Part shown: piece by piece, positions 53,506-62,854 of the stretch
How positions within the stretch are numbered: position 1 is the stretch's first letter
Layout of the letters: the number at the start of each line of letters is the position of its first letter
NCBI GenBank assembly: GCA_942492855.1
Contig: OW818647.1
Coordinates: 868,001 to 932,000, forward strand
Direction of reading: 5' to 3'
Source of the DNA: G963677485 sp942492855
Lineage (GTDB): Bacteria; Armatimonadota; HRBIN16
Length of the DNA: 64,000 nucleotides
Program-made: the position numbers and the translations under genes
The notes under the pieces: model-generated
Seen by the model: only the letters and a program-made list of their open reading frames with translations
Databases searched by the model: none
Told to the model about the DNA's origin: nothing

Positions 53506-54039
53506 TTAGTTCTTCGCCACCTGCTCAATGAAATCGGCGACTAGCAGGCGGTCTGCATCGTTGTCGACCTTCTGGCCTAGCAGCTTCTCGGTGGCTTGGA
53601 TAGTGATGTCCACTACCTGAGCCTTAAGCTGAGCCATCATCTGCTCGCGATCGAATTGCAGGGTCTGACGGGTGTCGCTCAGGATTTTCTCCGCTTGCTG
53701 TCTGGCCTCTGCCAGGATGGTTTCGCGCATCGCCTGAGCCTCTTTTACGGCAGCCTGTGTTTGCGCACGGGCCTCCGCTTCAATGTTGGTCAGCCGCTGC
53801 TCGTAGTCAGCCTTGAGGCTTTCCATACTCTGGCGGGTTTGGTCTACCTTATCGTACGTCTGCTGGATATCCTCTTTACGGGAATCCAGAAACGCAGCTA
53901 ACGGCAGCCAAAGGTATTTTTTGAGCAACATATACAGCAGAACGAAGCCGACCACTGCTACAAGAATTGTCTTTGGTTCAATTCCAAGCAGTTCGAGTAC
54001 GCCTCCGCCCCCTGCGCCGCCGGATGCTAATAGTAACAA
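53506..54039 (-). CDS. atpF: ATP synthase F0 b subunit
   Basis: A 177-residue stator subunit. A Gly-rich N-terminus (ASGGAGGGGVLELLG) precedes one membrane helix (TILVAVVGFVLLYMLLKKYLW) and then a long charged coiled coil (about residues 50-160: FLDSRKEDIQQTYDKVDQ...). Only one b gene is present, so the stalk is probably a b2 homodimer. Confidence 0.94.
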   Translation of the reverse strand: MLLLASGGAGGGGVLELLGIEPKTILVAVVGFVLLYMLLKKYLWLPLAAFLDSRKEDIQQTYDKVDQTRQSMESLKADYEQRLTNIEAEARAQTQAAVKEAQAMRETILAEARQQAEKILSDTRQTLQFDREQMMAQLKAQVVDITIQATEKLLGQKVDNDADRLLVADFIEQVAKN

Positions 54040-54137
54040 GTTGCTCCTCCTATTCGCACTGGGGGTTTAGGTATGATAGGTAGCCGTATAGCTGCATCAT
54101 CCTGCCGCCCCTCTGTGTTTGGGTTTTCGTTTGGAGC

Positions 54138-54413
54138 CTACTTGACCTGTGATTTCAGGATATCTACCATGGCTTGGGTGTCAGGAAGCTTGCCCAGCAG
54201 CATGAAGAACATCAGCAGAGCGTAAAGCACGAGTGCTTCAATTAGGGCAAGGGCGATAATCATACCGGTCTGAATCTTACCAGCAGCTTCCGGCTGACGG
54301 CCCATGGCCTCTAAAGCACCTGCAGCCGCTTTTCCCTGACCAAGACCTGCTCCGATAACAGCGATAGGCAGGCCTAAGCCTACGGCGAGAGCTAAACCGA
54401 AAAAGTAAAGCAC
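54138..54413 (-). CDS. atpE: ATP synthase F0 c subunit (ring proteolipid)
   Basis: A 91-residue hairpin of two membrane helices. Helix 1 ends GAGLGQGKAAAGALEAMGRQPE, with the conserved RQP loop. Helix 2 has IALALIEALVLYALL, with the ion-carrying Glu. Helix 1 also keeps the Gln that occurs in sodium-binding rings, but the Ser/Thr partner after the Glu is Ala and the helix-1 Pro is Ala. Protons are therefore the more likely coupling ion. A hydrophilic tail (VDILKSQVK) extends beyond the usual end. Confidence 0.95.
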   Translation of the reverse strand: MLYFFGLALAVGLGLPIAVIGAGLGQGKAAAGALEAMGRQPEAAGKIQTGMIIALALIEALVLYALLMFFMLLGKLPDTQAMVDILKSQVK

Positions 54414-54461
54414 AGAGGTGTCCTCCTAGTAGTCGTGTATCTGTTTATTTTCTGTTAACCG

Positions 54462-55145
54462 CTAATGACTTTCGCCATGCGGTATGATCAGCGAGATGTA
54501 GATGGCAGCAAGGGTGGTAAACACCAGAGCCTGCACGAATCCAGCGAATACGCTGAATAGAAGCAGCGGAAACTGAAATGGAACCGGCAAAAAGATGGGA
54601 AGTGCGCTGGCAGCCAGTAAAGTCAACACCGCCACCGAGGTTTCATCGCCAAAGATGTTGCCGTAAAGTCGGATGGAGAGGCTGAAGGGTTTGGCCAGCG
54701 TACCGATTAGCTCCAGCGGTACCATCAGCGGGGTGAGCCACCAGGGCGCGCCTCCCGTGAAGTGCTTGAGATACTTGATCAGCCCGTTCTCTTTAATGCC
54801 CACATACTGCACGTAGCAGAATGTGACCAGCGCCAGTGCGATGGTGATATTCAGGTTTGATGTAGCCGCTTTGCCGATGACGGGTATTAAGCCCATCCAG
54901 TTGTTGAGCAGAATGAACATGAACAGAGTGCCTAGATATGGGAAGTGCTTCTCCCCCGCCATCCCCAGGATGTTCCCAGCGAATGAGCGAAAGCCTTCTG
55001 TAAGCTGCTCAGTCGCGTTCTGCCACAAGCCGGTAGGGACACGCTGCATGTTGCGGGTACCCGCACGGGCCATGAGAAGCAGCAACAGCGCAGAGACGCC
55101 CGCGTAAGCAAGCATGATCCAGGGGCTTACGTGATGGACTTCCAA
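54462..55145 (-). CDS. atpB: ATP synthase F0 a subunit
   Basis: A 227-residue membrane protein with about five or six helices. The essential Arg is in KPFSLSIRLYGNIFGDE, and the last helix carries the usual Gln (FAGFVQALVFTTLAAIYIS). It forms the half-channels next to the c ring. It is upstream of atpE by 48 bases. Confidence 0.95.
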   Translation of the reverse strand: MEVHHVSPWIMLAYAGVSALLLLLMARAGTRNMQRVPTGLWQNATEQLTEGFRSFAGNILGMAGEKHFPYLGTLFMFILLNNWMGLIPVIGKAATSNLNITIALALVTFCYVQYVGIKENGLIKYLKHFTGGAPWWLTPLMVPLELIGTLAKPFSLSIRLYGNIFGDETSVAVLTLLAASALPIFLPVPFQFPLLLFSVFAGFVQALVFTTLAAIYISLIIPHGESH

Positions 55146-55214
55146 ACTGATATCTCCCTAAGTGGCTTTCTCTTCGTATTTCTGTTCGATATCTTCGGTC
55201 GGTGGATCATCGTT

Positions 55215-55619
55215 CTAGCGGTCTTTCCAAGCCTGCCTGACAGCTAAAGCTGTGATAAGCCATGGGACCATGCTGATGCCGATAATAAACGCCACCCCAT
55301 CGGCCAGCGTGTAACGGCAGACCCAGGCGATTAATATTGCCGCCAGAGGATACCGCCACCACACCTTAAACCATAGAAACTTTGCGGTAGAACCGGTGCG
55401 GCCTGGATGCAGGGAACGCACACCCTGAGTGAGGCTGTGGAGCAGCCACCAGGCGAATGCCGAACCCGTTGCATAGAATGCGCCTAGCCTCCAACTGGTA
55501 ACCAGTGCGACTATGACCGCAATCACAAGGCAGACGCGGAGGTATATCCGCTTCAATTCGGTCAGGATATCTTGTTCCACCTTATTCGGTATACCAAAAG
55601 ACGCGCCGACATGCCACAC
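55215..55619 (-). CDS. Putative ATP synthase-associated membrane protein (AtpI-like)
   Basis: A 134-residue protein with four predicted membrane helices (VCLVIAVIVALVTSW; FAWWLLHSLTQGV; PLAAILIAWVCRYTL; AFIIGISMVPWLITALAV). Position at the head of the atp operon, size and helix count fit AtpI/subunit I, which helps assemble the c ring, but sequence similarity is weak. The start codon is uncertain (GTG 55619 is the longest). Confidence 0.6.
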   Translation of the reverse strand: MWHVGASFGIPNKVEQDILTELKRIYLRVCLVIAVIVALVTSWRLGAFYATGSAFAWWLLHSLTQGVRSLHPGRTGSTAKFLWFKVWWRYPLAAILIAWVCRYTLADGVAFIIGISMVPWLITALAVRQAWKDR

Positions 55620-55684
55620 ACATAACTATATTTGTACCGGGACATGCCAAAAACAGACCAATACGCCAATATGCGGCGTCAGGC

Positions 55685-56122
55685 CTAGGTTGTGGTGGTG
55701 ATGATCTTCCAGATGGGATGCACTTCCACATTGCCTTTGATCATCGCCCACACAGGGCATATCGTCGATTCGGTGATCTTCAAGGCCTGCTCTACATGCG
55801 CGTCGGTGGCATCTGGTGAACGGAACTCCATCTCAACGGTGATGTGGTCGAAACAGGTCGGGTGCTCCTCGCGCCTTGTGCCCTGTGCCGATATCCGGCA
55901 CCCGGTGACCGTGAGCTGCTGTTTGCGCAGCATCAGCAGCATCGCGGTTCCCATGCACGAGGCGAGGCTTAGCAGAAACAGCTCCAGCGAGGTGTATCCT
56001 TGCCCGTCCCCCACCGGCGGGGTGTAGTCGATACTTACCGGGGCATTTTCGTTTGCGGTACCTGAGAAGCGCACTTTGTCATTGATGAGATCCACGCTCA
56101 CGTTCAGGGGCTCGAATTTCAT
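55685..56122 (-). CDS. OsmC-family thiol peroxidase-like protein
   Basis: A 145-residue protein. The two redox cysteines of the family are present in SLASCMGTAMLLMLRK and TESTICPVWAMIKGNVEV. The surrounding GYTSLELFLLSLASC is typical. Members reduce organic hydroperoxides, or their roles remain unknown. ATG 56122 follows GGAGGCAAACCC; the in-frame stretch upstream to 56380 runs through a repeat and lacks a start signal. Confidence 0.87.
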   Translation of the reverse strand: MKFEPLNVSVDLINDKVRFSGTANENAPVSIDYTPPVGDGQGYTSLELFLLSLASCMGTAMLLMLRKQQLTVTGCRISAQGTRREEHPTCFDHITVEMEFRSPDATDAHVEQALKITESTICPVWAMIKGNVEVHPIWKIITTTT

Positions 56123-56973
56123 GGGTTTGCCTCCTTTGTTTTGTTTCTTGGCCGGATTGCTCCGAACCGGCGGTACCACGGATGGGAGAAGCCAATCGGG
56201 AGATTGGCGTTCCCAGGGGCCAATGTGTAGGGGCAATCCCCCGTGGTTGCCCTCATGGCGGTCGCCCACCATTTTATTCTGTCCCATCCGTCCGATGCCC
56301 AGCATACCAATACTCTCGGTATATGACCTTGCCTGACCATCATGCGGATTGTTTTCCAAGCACACTATAGCATACTTCAAATATGGTTATCACACACCAT
56401 TTGATATGGTCCTGGGAAGCAGTGCCAATCGGGAGATTGTCGTTCCCAGGGGGCAGGTTCCCGGATTCTCACGCGAAGGCGCGAAGACGCGAAGGCAAGG
56501 ACGTGCCCTATCCTCCCCATCCGTGTAATCCGTGGTTCATATAATCCCTGGGCTATCCGCCAGACCGCCCCGGTTAGGAGAAAACCGGCGCGGTCAAGGG
56601 AACATGCCAATCGGGAGAGTGACGTCCCCAGCCCGCTTGAGCGGGCTTTTCGTGTAATTAGCCGTGGCATTTATGCCGCGGCGGGAGGCGTATAGGGGGT
56701 GCCCATGGTCGGTAGGGCAACCCCCTGTGGTTGCCCTGACGTGCGCGGTGCTCTCCCCATCCGTGTGATCCGTGGTTCAGACTATTCCCTGGGGTTATCC
56801 GCCAGACCGCCCCGGTTAGGGAAAACCGGCGCGGCCAAGGGAACATGCCAATCGGGAGATCCGGACCGTTCGCAGGCAGGTGTCACGACGTGTTACACAT
56901 CTACGGGTAAAATGATGAGTGGGCCATTGTATACACCACCATCGACACCGAGCAGGAACAAATACACACAGAA
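56123..56973. repeat. 850-base gene-free stretch of modular repeats
   Basis: It contains the GCCAATCGGGAGATTGGC palindrome (56191-56208), GGGGCAATCCCCCG and GGCAACCCCCTGTGGTTGCC modules, and a GCGAAGGCGCGAAGACGCGAAGG run near 56473. A 106-base unit occurs twice, about 56512-56617 and 56752-56858 (CCTCCCCATCCGTG...GACCGCCCCGGTTAG...AACATGCCAATCGGGAG). The promoter of the next gene is not obvious. Confidence 0.8.
56630..56652 (+). terminator. Orphan terminator-shaped hairpin
   Basis: AGCCCGC (56630-56636) pairs with GCGGGCT (56641-56647) around TTGA and is followed by TTTCGTG. There is no plus-strand gene upstream within 10 kb, so it may be a repeat-borne hairpin or end an unannotated transcript. 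Confidence 0.5.
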
Positions 56974-59900
56974 ATGACTCCAACACCTATGAAAACAGCA
57001 CTTTTATACGCACCTCTCGCACTCACGCTGGCTCTCTGCCGGGTGCTCAGTGCAGCCCCATCAGTTACGGTAGTGTCGGCCACCACTGGCCAGATTAAGT
57101 TGGTACTGAGCGGGCCTTCGCAACAGGTAAAGCTGGTGGAGATGCGCCCCTATGAGCAGCCAGATGCCACCGCGGGATGGAGCATCGCTAACGCCAACCT
57201 CACCGCCGCCAACGGCTGGCTGAGCATCACGCCCACCAGCACTGCCACTCTGGCGGCACCAGACCGCGTGCGTGCGGAGATGGTGCCCTATTTCGCCGCC
57301 AGAGTGCGCAACACCGGGGACAGCAGTGTGAACATGCACGTTCAGTTTGTGTTCGGAGGCGTCACCAAACAGGCCACCATCACCGTGCCCGCAGGCGGTT
57401 GGCAGATCGTGCGCACCACCATGTCTTCGTTCGGCACAGACTGGTCAGGCTGGCGCAACATCAAGATCGTCCTGCCCTTTGGAAGCAAGATCGACCTGAA
57501 CTGGGCCGCGGTGACTGACAATCCGACCTTCGCCGGAACCGGTAACCGCGGATATGACCGTATGTGGAGGTTTGGATGGCCCGACAAAGTCATCTGGGAG
57601 GGGCTGAGTCAGCAGACCATTGAGGTCGCCCGCTTCAACGGACAGCAGGACCGCATCTACAACAAATTCCAACTATTGGACGCCGTCACAGGAGCACCGT
57701 TGGAGACCCCTCGATATGTCACCGACTTCTCACAAGCCGGCGAGGTGGCTGATGATGTAGAGGACGGCTGGTATACCGAGGGTAACGGCAGTTCTTACAC
57801 CGTCAGTGGGGGTGTGATGAATATCAGCTTCAGCAACCCCACGAATGGACAGCCGTTTGACCCCATCATACGCAACGAACGCTACTATGTGCAATCCAGC
57901 AAGGTGAAGTATCTCACCATACGCTACCGCATGAGCGTGGAAGTGTCCGGCGGTATGAACTTTGGAGTTTTTGCGTGGCCACTGGACGGCGGCACATACG
58001 GCTACACCAGCCTGAACATCCCGACCACCACCACCTGGCAGACGATCCGGATTCCTCTGACCAATATGGGTGCAAACTGGAGCGGACGGCGGACCATCCG
58101 GATTGACCCCATAGACGGCGAGGTCAACGCCAACAGGTTCCTGAACAGCATTATGATGGTCGACTGGATCGCCCTCACCGAAGAGAACACCTACTCTGGC
58201 GGCAACGTGAAGCCCGGTGAGATTGTGTGGGATTTCGCACAGTTGCCGCACCGCGAGACTCAGTTCATCAAGAACACCAACCCCAAGGGGCTCGGACCAG
58301 TTATCGACTACGATGATGCTCAGGCGCTGGGCGTTCAGACTATCTCATACCCATTACTGCTCAACGGCGTGCTGGCTGATCCGACGAACAACAAGACCAC
58401 CTGGACGGTTGACGGTGTGAAGGTGCCCATCAACATGGGATATGTCTACTCCATCGACGACAACGTGCAGAAGGCCACCGAGCGAGGAATGCGCATCTTT
58501 TTACTGCCAGTCAACGGCATGCCCGGCACCCCCAGCAACGACTGGCCTCTGCTGCACCCCCTCAGCGATGTGGAGAACGCACCTAATCACCTGGGGGCGT
58601 TCAACACCGGTGATGAGCGCTCGCTTCTCAGCTTCCGCGCGGCCATAGAGTTCCTGACTCACCGCTACAGCGACCCGCGGGTGACCGTGGGCACCAGTGG
58701 CGATATCGTGCTGGGCAACGAGATTCAAAGCCACTGGTGGTGGCACAACATCGGCAATGTCAGCCCCGATGTGGTGATTGAGGACTACTACCGGTCTCTG
58801 CGTATCAGCGACATCGCCATGAGGCGCACCAACCCAAACACCAACCTGTATGTGTGCCTGGACCACTTCTGGGCGGCTAAAATGACGGCTGACACTACCG
58901 TCAATATGACAGGCAGCTACTTCCTCGACGGCATCAACGACTGGTGCAAGAACGAGGGTGATCTGCCCTGGGGGATGGCTGCGCATCCCTATCCGGCGAA
59001 TCTGCTGGAGCCGCGGTTCTGGAGAGATGGTGCGGAGTCAACATTCGATCTGAACACTGCAAAGATCAGCGCCAACAACCTGGAGATGTGGCCAGCGGTG
59101 CTTAGTCAGCCACAGTTGCTGTATAACGGCCGACGACGCAAGCTGGCATTCACCGAGCAGGGTATGCACACGCCCAACCAGTCAGATGGTCAGACGATCC
59201 AGAGCGCCAGCGTGGCTCTGGGATACTACAAAGTCGACCGGATACCCGGCCTGGAGGCGTTTAACTATTTCGCGCAAGGAGACTACCTCGACCCCAGCGG
59301 CCTGCGGATCGGGCTGTGGACACACAAAGAGGGTAGCAGTGCCACCTTTGACCTTGGCGTGAAGAAGCCAAGCTGGACATCCTACCAGATGGGCAGCACC
59401 CCCGGGTTCAAGAGCTACGCCAACTTCGCACTCGGCATCGCTGGATACAGCTCATGGCTGGATGCGGAGCCCAGACGCACGGAACTCGCCTTCAAGTTCA
59501 CCACCGATACCGACCTGTGGGCCGCCACCCACGATGTCGGCAATCTGCGGGTGGAAGCGGGCATCCTGCGTGGCACCTCGTTAAGCGGTGACCCCTTCAT
59601 GGAGCGGCCCAAGATGTGGCTGCTGCCCAACCTGTTCTCAAAAATCGTCATCCGCATGAGGGTAAATGGGGGCACGAAAGGGCAGGTCTACTACACCACC
59701 ACCGCAGAACCTGGCTACTCTGAGGATAAATCACTGCAGTTTGACCTCATACCCGACGGGATGTGGCACGACTACGTGCTGGATATGGGTAGTCTGCCCA
59801 AGTGGGCAGGGAAAACCATCAATGGCATCCGGCTCGATCCCACCAACACGAACGGTGCTTCATTCGACATCGCGATGATCTCAAGCAATGTCCCCGAGCC

Positions 59901-60342
59901 AGTGCCTTCGGCTACCATCGCTGGTGTGATCGGACTGCTGGACTACAACTTCACCAACCCAGCCGTGGTGCTGGGCAGTGTGGAGCTGCGCGACGAGAGC
60001 ACAGATGCGCTGGTCGAGACCATCCCAGTGGCCGTGAGCAACTCAGGCACGATCAGCCTGAGCACCCAGCGAGTAGGAAACTATAACGCCGTCGTCAAAG
60101 CCCCACATTTCCTCAGCGTTCGGCTGCCGATCACGCTAGCCATTGGGCAGACCAGCTCGCTGTTCGTCAACCTGCCCAACGGCGATTCGAACGGCGACGG
60201 CCAGGTCAACCTGTTCGACATCGTGGAGTTGGACAAGAGTTTCGGCAGTACCAACACGATGAGTGACCTGGATGGCGATGGTCATGTGAACCTGTTTGAC
60301 TATGTGGTGATCGACCGCTATTTCGGTCAGCAGTCGCAGTAA
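56974..60342 (+). CDS. Dockerin-tailed secreted glycosidase-like protein (DUF5722-type)
   Basis: The protein has 1122 residues and a signal peptide (LLYAPLALTLALCRVLSA). Beta-rich modules around 90-210 and 250-400 resemble carbohydrate-binding domains. The region of about 430-830 matches my memory of DUF5722: VLGNEIQSHWWW with Glu583, LYVCLDHFW, WGMAAHPYPANL and LAFTEQGMHTP with Glu728, consistent with acid/base and nucleophile of a clan-A TIM barrel (inference). Another beta module follows (880-970). Residues of about 1070-1122 form a dockerin-like tail with two calcium loops (DSNGDGQVNLFDIVELDKSF; DLDGDGHVNLFDYVVIDRYF). It probably acts on an extracellular polysaccharide. ATG 56974 and 56989 are both possible, and neither has a good ribosome site. 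Confidence 0.78.
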   Translation: MTPTPMKTALLYAPLALTLALCRVLSAAPSVTVVSATTGQIKLVLSGPSQQVKLVEMRPYEQPDATAGWSIANANLTAANGWLSITPTSTATLAAPDRVRAEMVPYFAARVRNTGDSSVNMHVQFVFGGVTKQATITVPAGGWQIVRTTMSSFGTDWSGWRNIKIVLPFGSKIDLNWAAVTDNPTFAGTGNRGYDRMWRFGWPDKVIWEGLSQQTIEVARFNGQQDRIYNKFQLLDAVTGAPLETPRYVTDFSQAGEVADDVEDGWYTEGNGSSYTVSGGVMNISFSNPTNGQPFDPIIRNERYYVQSSKVKYLTIRYRMSVEVSGGMNFGVFAWPLDGGTYGYTSLNIPTTTTWQTIRIPLTNMGANWSGRRTIRIDPIDGEVNANRFLNSIMMVDWIALTEENTYSGGNVKPGEIVWDFAQLPHRETQFIKNTNPKGLGPVIDYDDAQALGVQTISYPLLLNGVLADPTNNKTTWTVDGVKVPINMGYVYSIDDNVQKATERGMRIFLLPVNGMPGTPSNDWPLLHPLSDVENAPNHLGAFNTGDERSLLSFRAAIEFLTHRYSDPRVTVGTSGDIVLGNEIQSHWWWHNIGNVSPDVVIEDYYRSLRISDIAMRRTNPNTNLYVCLDHFWAAKMTADTTVNMTGSYFLDGINDWCKNEGDLPWGMAAHPYPANLLEPRFWRDGAESTFDLNTAKISANNLEMWPAVLSQPQLLYNGRRRKLAFTEQGMHTPNQSDGQTIQSASVALGYYKVDRIPGLEAFNYFAQGDYLDPSGLRIGLWTHKEGSSATFDLGVKKPSWTSYQMGSTPGFKSYANFALGIAGYSSWLDAEPRRTELAFKFTTDTDLWAATHDVGNLRVEAGILRGTSLSGDPFMERPKMWLLPNLFSKIVIRMRVNGGTKGQVYYTTTAEPGYSEDKSLQFDLIPDGMWHDYVLDMGSLPKWAGKTINGIRLDPTNTNGASFDIAMISSNVPEPVPSATIAGVIGLLDYNFTNPAVVLGSVELRDESTDALVETIPVAVSNSGTISLSTQRVGNYNAVVKAPHFLSVRLPITLAIGQTSSLFVNLPNGDSNGDGQVNLFDIVELDKSFGSTNTMSDLDGDGHVNLFDYVVIDRYFGQQSQ

Positions 60343-60387
60343 TCCAGCGGGGTTTGGGGCATGGCGTGCCGTGCCCCCGGATTGTCT

Positions 60388-60463
60388 GAACCACGGATTA
60401 CACTGATGACGCGGATAGGTTCGGATGGAGAGGGAGGCCAATCGGGAGATTGGCGTTCCCAGG
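60388..60463. repeat. Dispersed intergenic repeat, same type as 21294-21378
   Basis: CCACGGATTACACTGATGACG, a GGTTCGGATGGAGAGG module and GCCAATCGGGAGATTGGCG in the same order as at 21294-21378, about 80% alike by eye. It fills most of the gap between the dockerin protein and the beta-propeller gene. Confidence 0.75.
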
Positions 60464-60495
60464 CAACACACCAAACACAACCTGGAGATCATCAC

Positions 60496-61515
60496 ATGAG
60501 CACACGAATATACCCGGTCGAACCGAAACGCTATAAAGACGGCCGGCCGGGAGCAGGTTATCGGCTTGATCTGAAAGATGACGGTGTCGTGTTTAAGCAC
60601 GGCTCAGGCCCGGATCGCTGCGACTACCTCGGTGCCCGTGAGGCCTCTGTCTTCGAGTATAAGGGCAAATACTATCTGCACTACGACGGCGCGGGCCCAA
60701 ATGGATGGGTCGCCTGCTTGGCCACCAGTACGGATATGCGCCATTGGACACGGCATGGAGCCGTGTTGCAGTTGGGTGCTAAAGGGAAACTAGACAAAGG
60801 CACCGCCACCTCTCCCTGGGTCTACCACGACGGCAAGAAGTGGCACATGTTTTACCTGGGCTCACCCAACGCAACAAAAGCACCGGATTTCATCCCAGCT
60901 ATGCCCTACTACACCTTTAAGGCGGAAGCTAAGGCACCCTCAGGCCCCTGGCATAAGCGCTACGACATCACACCATTCCGCACCAAGCCTGACACATATT
61001 ACGATTCGGCAGCATCACCCGGACCTGTGGTAAAGAACGGCAAGGAATACATGATGTTCTTTAGCTCAACATGCCATATTAAGCTCATACACTATCTGCG
61101 TACACTGTCGATCGCCCGCACAAAAAACCTGGACGGCTCCTGGGCAGTGGACCCTAAGCCGATGCTACCTATGGAAGAACAGGTGGAGAATGCCTCAATT
61201 TACTTTGAAAAAACCAGTAAAACATGGTTCTTGTTCACCAACCACGTAGGTATTGATGCACGAAAAAAGGAATACACCGACGCCATATGGGTCTACTGGA
61301 CGAAGGACGTCAACCGCTGGAATGCCGGGAACAAGGCGATTGTGTTGGACGGCTCAAACTGCCGTTGGGCAAAGGAATGCATCGGTATGCCCTCTGTGTT
61401 GGTAGTCAAGAACAGGCTGGCACTGCTGTATGATGCCGCCCCTGGCCGCAGTAGAAGCCACATGCGACGCAATATCGGCCTCGCCTGGCTGGAGCTGCCA
61501 CTGATCACACCATAG
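60496..61515 (+). CDS. GH43/GH130-like five-bladed beta-propeller protein
   Basis: The protein has 339 residues with no signal peptide, so it is probably cytoplasmic. Repeated blade motifs are visible: GAREASVFEYKGKYYLHYDG, ATSTDMRHWTRHG, SPWVYHDGKKWHMFYLGS, SPGPVVKNGKEYMMFFS, ENASIYFEKTSKTWFLF and MPSVLVVKNRLALLYD. This layout fits the GH43/GH32/GH117/GH130 propellers, which hydrolyse or phosphorolyse arabinosides, fructosides, mannosides or agar-type sugars; I cannot pick the family or confirm catalytic acids. ATG 60496 follows TGGAGATCATCAC. The in-frame stretch upstream lies in repeat DNA. Confidence 0.72.
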   Translation: MSTRIYPVEPKRYKDGRPGAGYRLDLKDDGVVFKHGSGPDRCDYLGAREASVFEYKGKYYLHYDGAGPNGWVACLATSTDMRHWTRHGAVLQLGAKGKLDKGTATSPWVYHDGKKWHMFYLGSPNATKAPDFIPAMPYYTFKAEAKAPSGPWHKRYDITPFRTKPDTYYDSAASPGPVVKNGKEYMMFFSSTCHIKLIHYLRTLSIARTKNLDGSWAVDPKPMLPMEEQVENASIYFEKTSKTWFLFTNHVGIDARKKEYTDAIWVYWTKDVNRWNAGNKAIVLDGSNCRWAKECIGMPSVLVVKNRLALLYDAAPGRSRSHMRRNIGLAWLELPLITP

Positions 61516-61550
61516 AGCTCGGGGATGATACGGTGGTGAACTTACGCCGA

Positions 61551-61580
61551 TTGTATATTTCTTCATAGAAACTGATATAT
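61551..61580 (+). promoter_or_regulatory. Candidate promoter for the acyltransferase gene
   Basis: TTGTAT (61551-61556) and ATATAT (61575-61580) are separated by 18 bases and lie 35 bases before the ATG at 61615, in an AT-rich spot. Confidence 0.35.
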
Positions 61581-61614
61581 TGTGTATATATCGCTTCAGA
61601 AGAGGCTCATTGTC

Positions 61615-62682
61615 ATGCCAGAACCAATTAGCAGGGAACGTAGTCAGCAGATCCGTAATGTTGGTTTTTTAACAGCCCTCCTCGTCGTGCTTCTGCACTC
61701 AAACAATGTGCAGAGTTACAGCCTGCTTAGATTCGATACGACATTATCCAGGGCAGTAGCCTTGTTCGAGTCCATCGTCTCGGAAGGACTCGCGCTGTGT
61801 GCTGTGCCGTTCTTCCTTGCGATCGCGGCTTTCCTGTTTTTCCGGAACTATACGCTGACTGTCCAGTGCATTAAGCAAAAATACGCACGTCGCATCCACT
61901 CACTATTGATCCCGTATTTGTTTTGGAATGGATTTCACTACCTAGTGCAGATGGCTGTGGTCAGTATCCCCGCCATACGGGCTCGGATGGATGCCAGCAC
62001 AGAACCGATCCTGTCCAGCCAGCCTGGTCTTCAGGAGTTTGCGCAAGTACTGTTGTTTCACAAATACAACATCCCCTTCTGGTTCATTCAAGCGCTGATA
62101 GTATTCGTTGTTCTCTCACCCTTGGTATATGTTTTGTTGAGACACAGAGTAGTCGCCATTGGGGTATTGGTGGTCACAGCCATCGCTACTCTTGCGGAAG
62201 TTCCGCTGCTTATCGTCACCTGTGACACTTGGTTCTACCTGTTTGTCGGCAGTTTCGCGGCTATACACCCGCAGGTGTTGCGTAGACCTCTCCATGCCAT
62301 AGAAGGCTCCAAACTTGCGTGGGTCTTTATCGTGACATGGCTTTTAGCTTCTTCATTGCTTGTTTATTCCAACAACGTCTATACGCAGAATGCGGCCGTC
62401 CTGACCGGCATGGCGGCCATCTGGTTCGGCTATCCGCACTACAAGAACCTGCTGCCAATGTCCTTCTGGGGACGACACACTTTCCTTATCTATGCTATTC
62501 ACCCCACCTTGCTGGGAGGGATCAAGATGATCCTGGCATTCGTCGCAGGAAAGTCATCGATGATGGCACTGGTGAGCTATCTGCTGGCCCCGGCTATGAC
62601 GGTGGGACTTATCATATGGTTCTGTAACCATTGTGAGCTGCGTCTACCCAGGGTATACCGCTTTATCTCAGGCGGTAGGTAG
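61615..62682 (+). CDS. Membrane acyltransferase, acyltransferase-3 family
   Basis: A 355-residue integral membrane protein with about ten helices. Helix 1 carries the RNVGFLTALLVVLLHSNN segment, matching the Arg...His arrangement of acyltransferase-3 proteins, which transfer acetyl or other acyl groups to sugars of exopolysaccharide, O-antigen or peptidoglycan. Other typical pieces are YLFWNGFHYLV, IPFWFIQALIVF and FWGRHTFLIYAIHP near the end. ATG 61615 follows AGAGGCTCATTGTC. It stands alone, so the acceptor is unknown. Confidence 0.85.
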   Translation: MPEPISRERSQQIRNVGFLTALLVVLLHSNNVQSYSLLRFDTTLSRAVALFESIVSEGLALCAVPFFLAIAAFLFFRNYTLTVQCIKQKYARRIHSLLIPYLFWNGFHYLVQMAVVSIPAIRARMDASTEPILSSQPGLQEFAQVLLFHKYNIPFWFIQALIVFVVLSPLVYVLLRHRVVAIGVLVVTAIATLAEVPLLIVTCDTWFYLFVGSFAAIHPQVLRRPLHAIEGSKLAWVFIVTWLLASSLLVYSNNVYTQNAAVLTGMAAIWFGYPHYKNLLPMSFWGRHTFLIYAIHPTLLGGIKMILAFVAGKSSMMALVSYLLAPAMTVGLIIWFCNHCELRLPRVYRFISGGR

Positions 62683-62854
62683 TCGCTCTCAAATATCCTT
62701 GCACTCGATGCAGATGTGTATAGCGAAAACAAGGCAGGTATTCGGGCCGATGACGGCGTATCTACCCACGCGTGCACACTGTCTTAAGTATCTACTCAGC
62801 CATAGGCAATGATCGTGCATCAGTCCACGATCGCTAATGCTGCTGTAGCTTCCG

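Noticed and set aside
54138..54413. A sodium-driven ATP synthase
   Set aside because: The helix-1 Gln is present but the Ser/Thr that completes the sodium site is Ala and the helix-1 Pro is missing.
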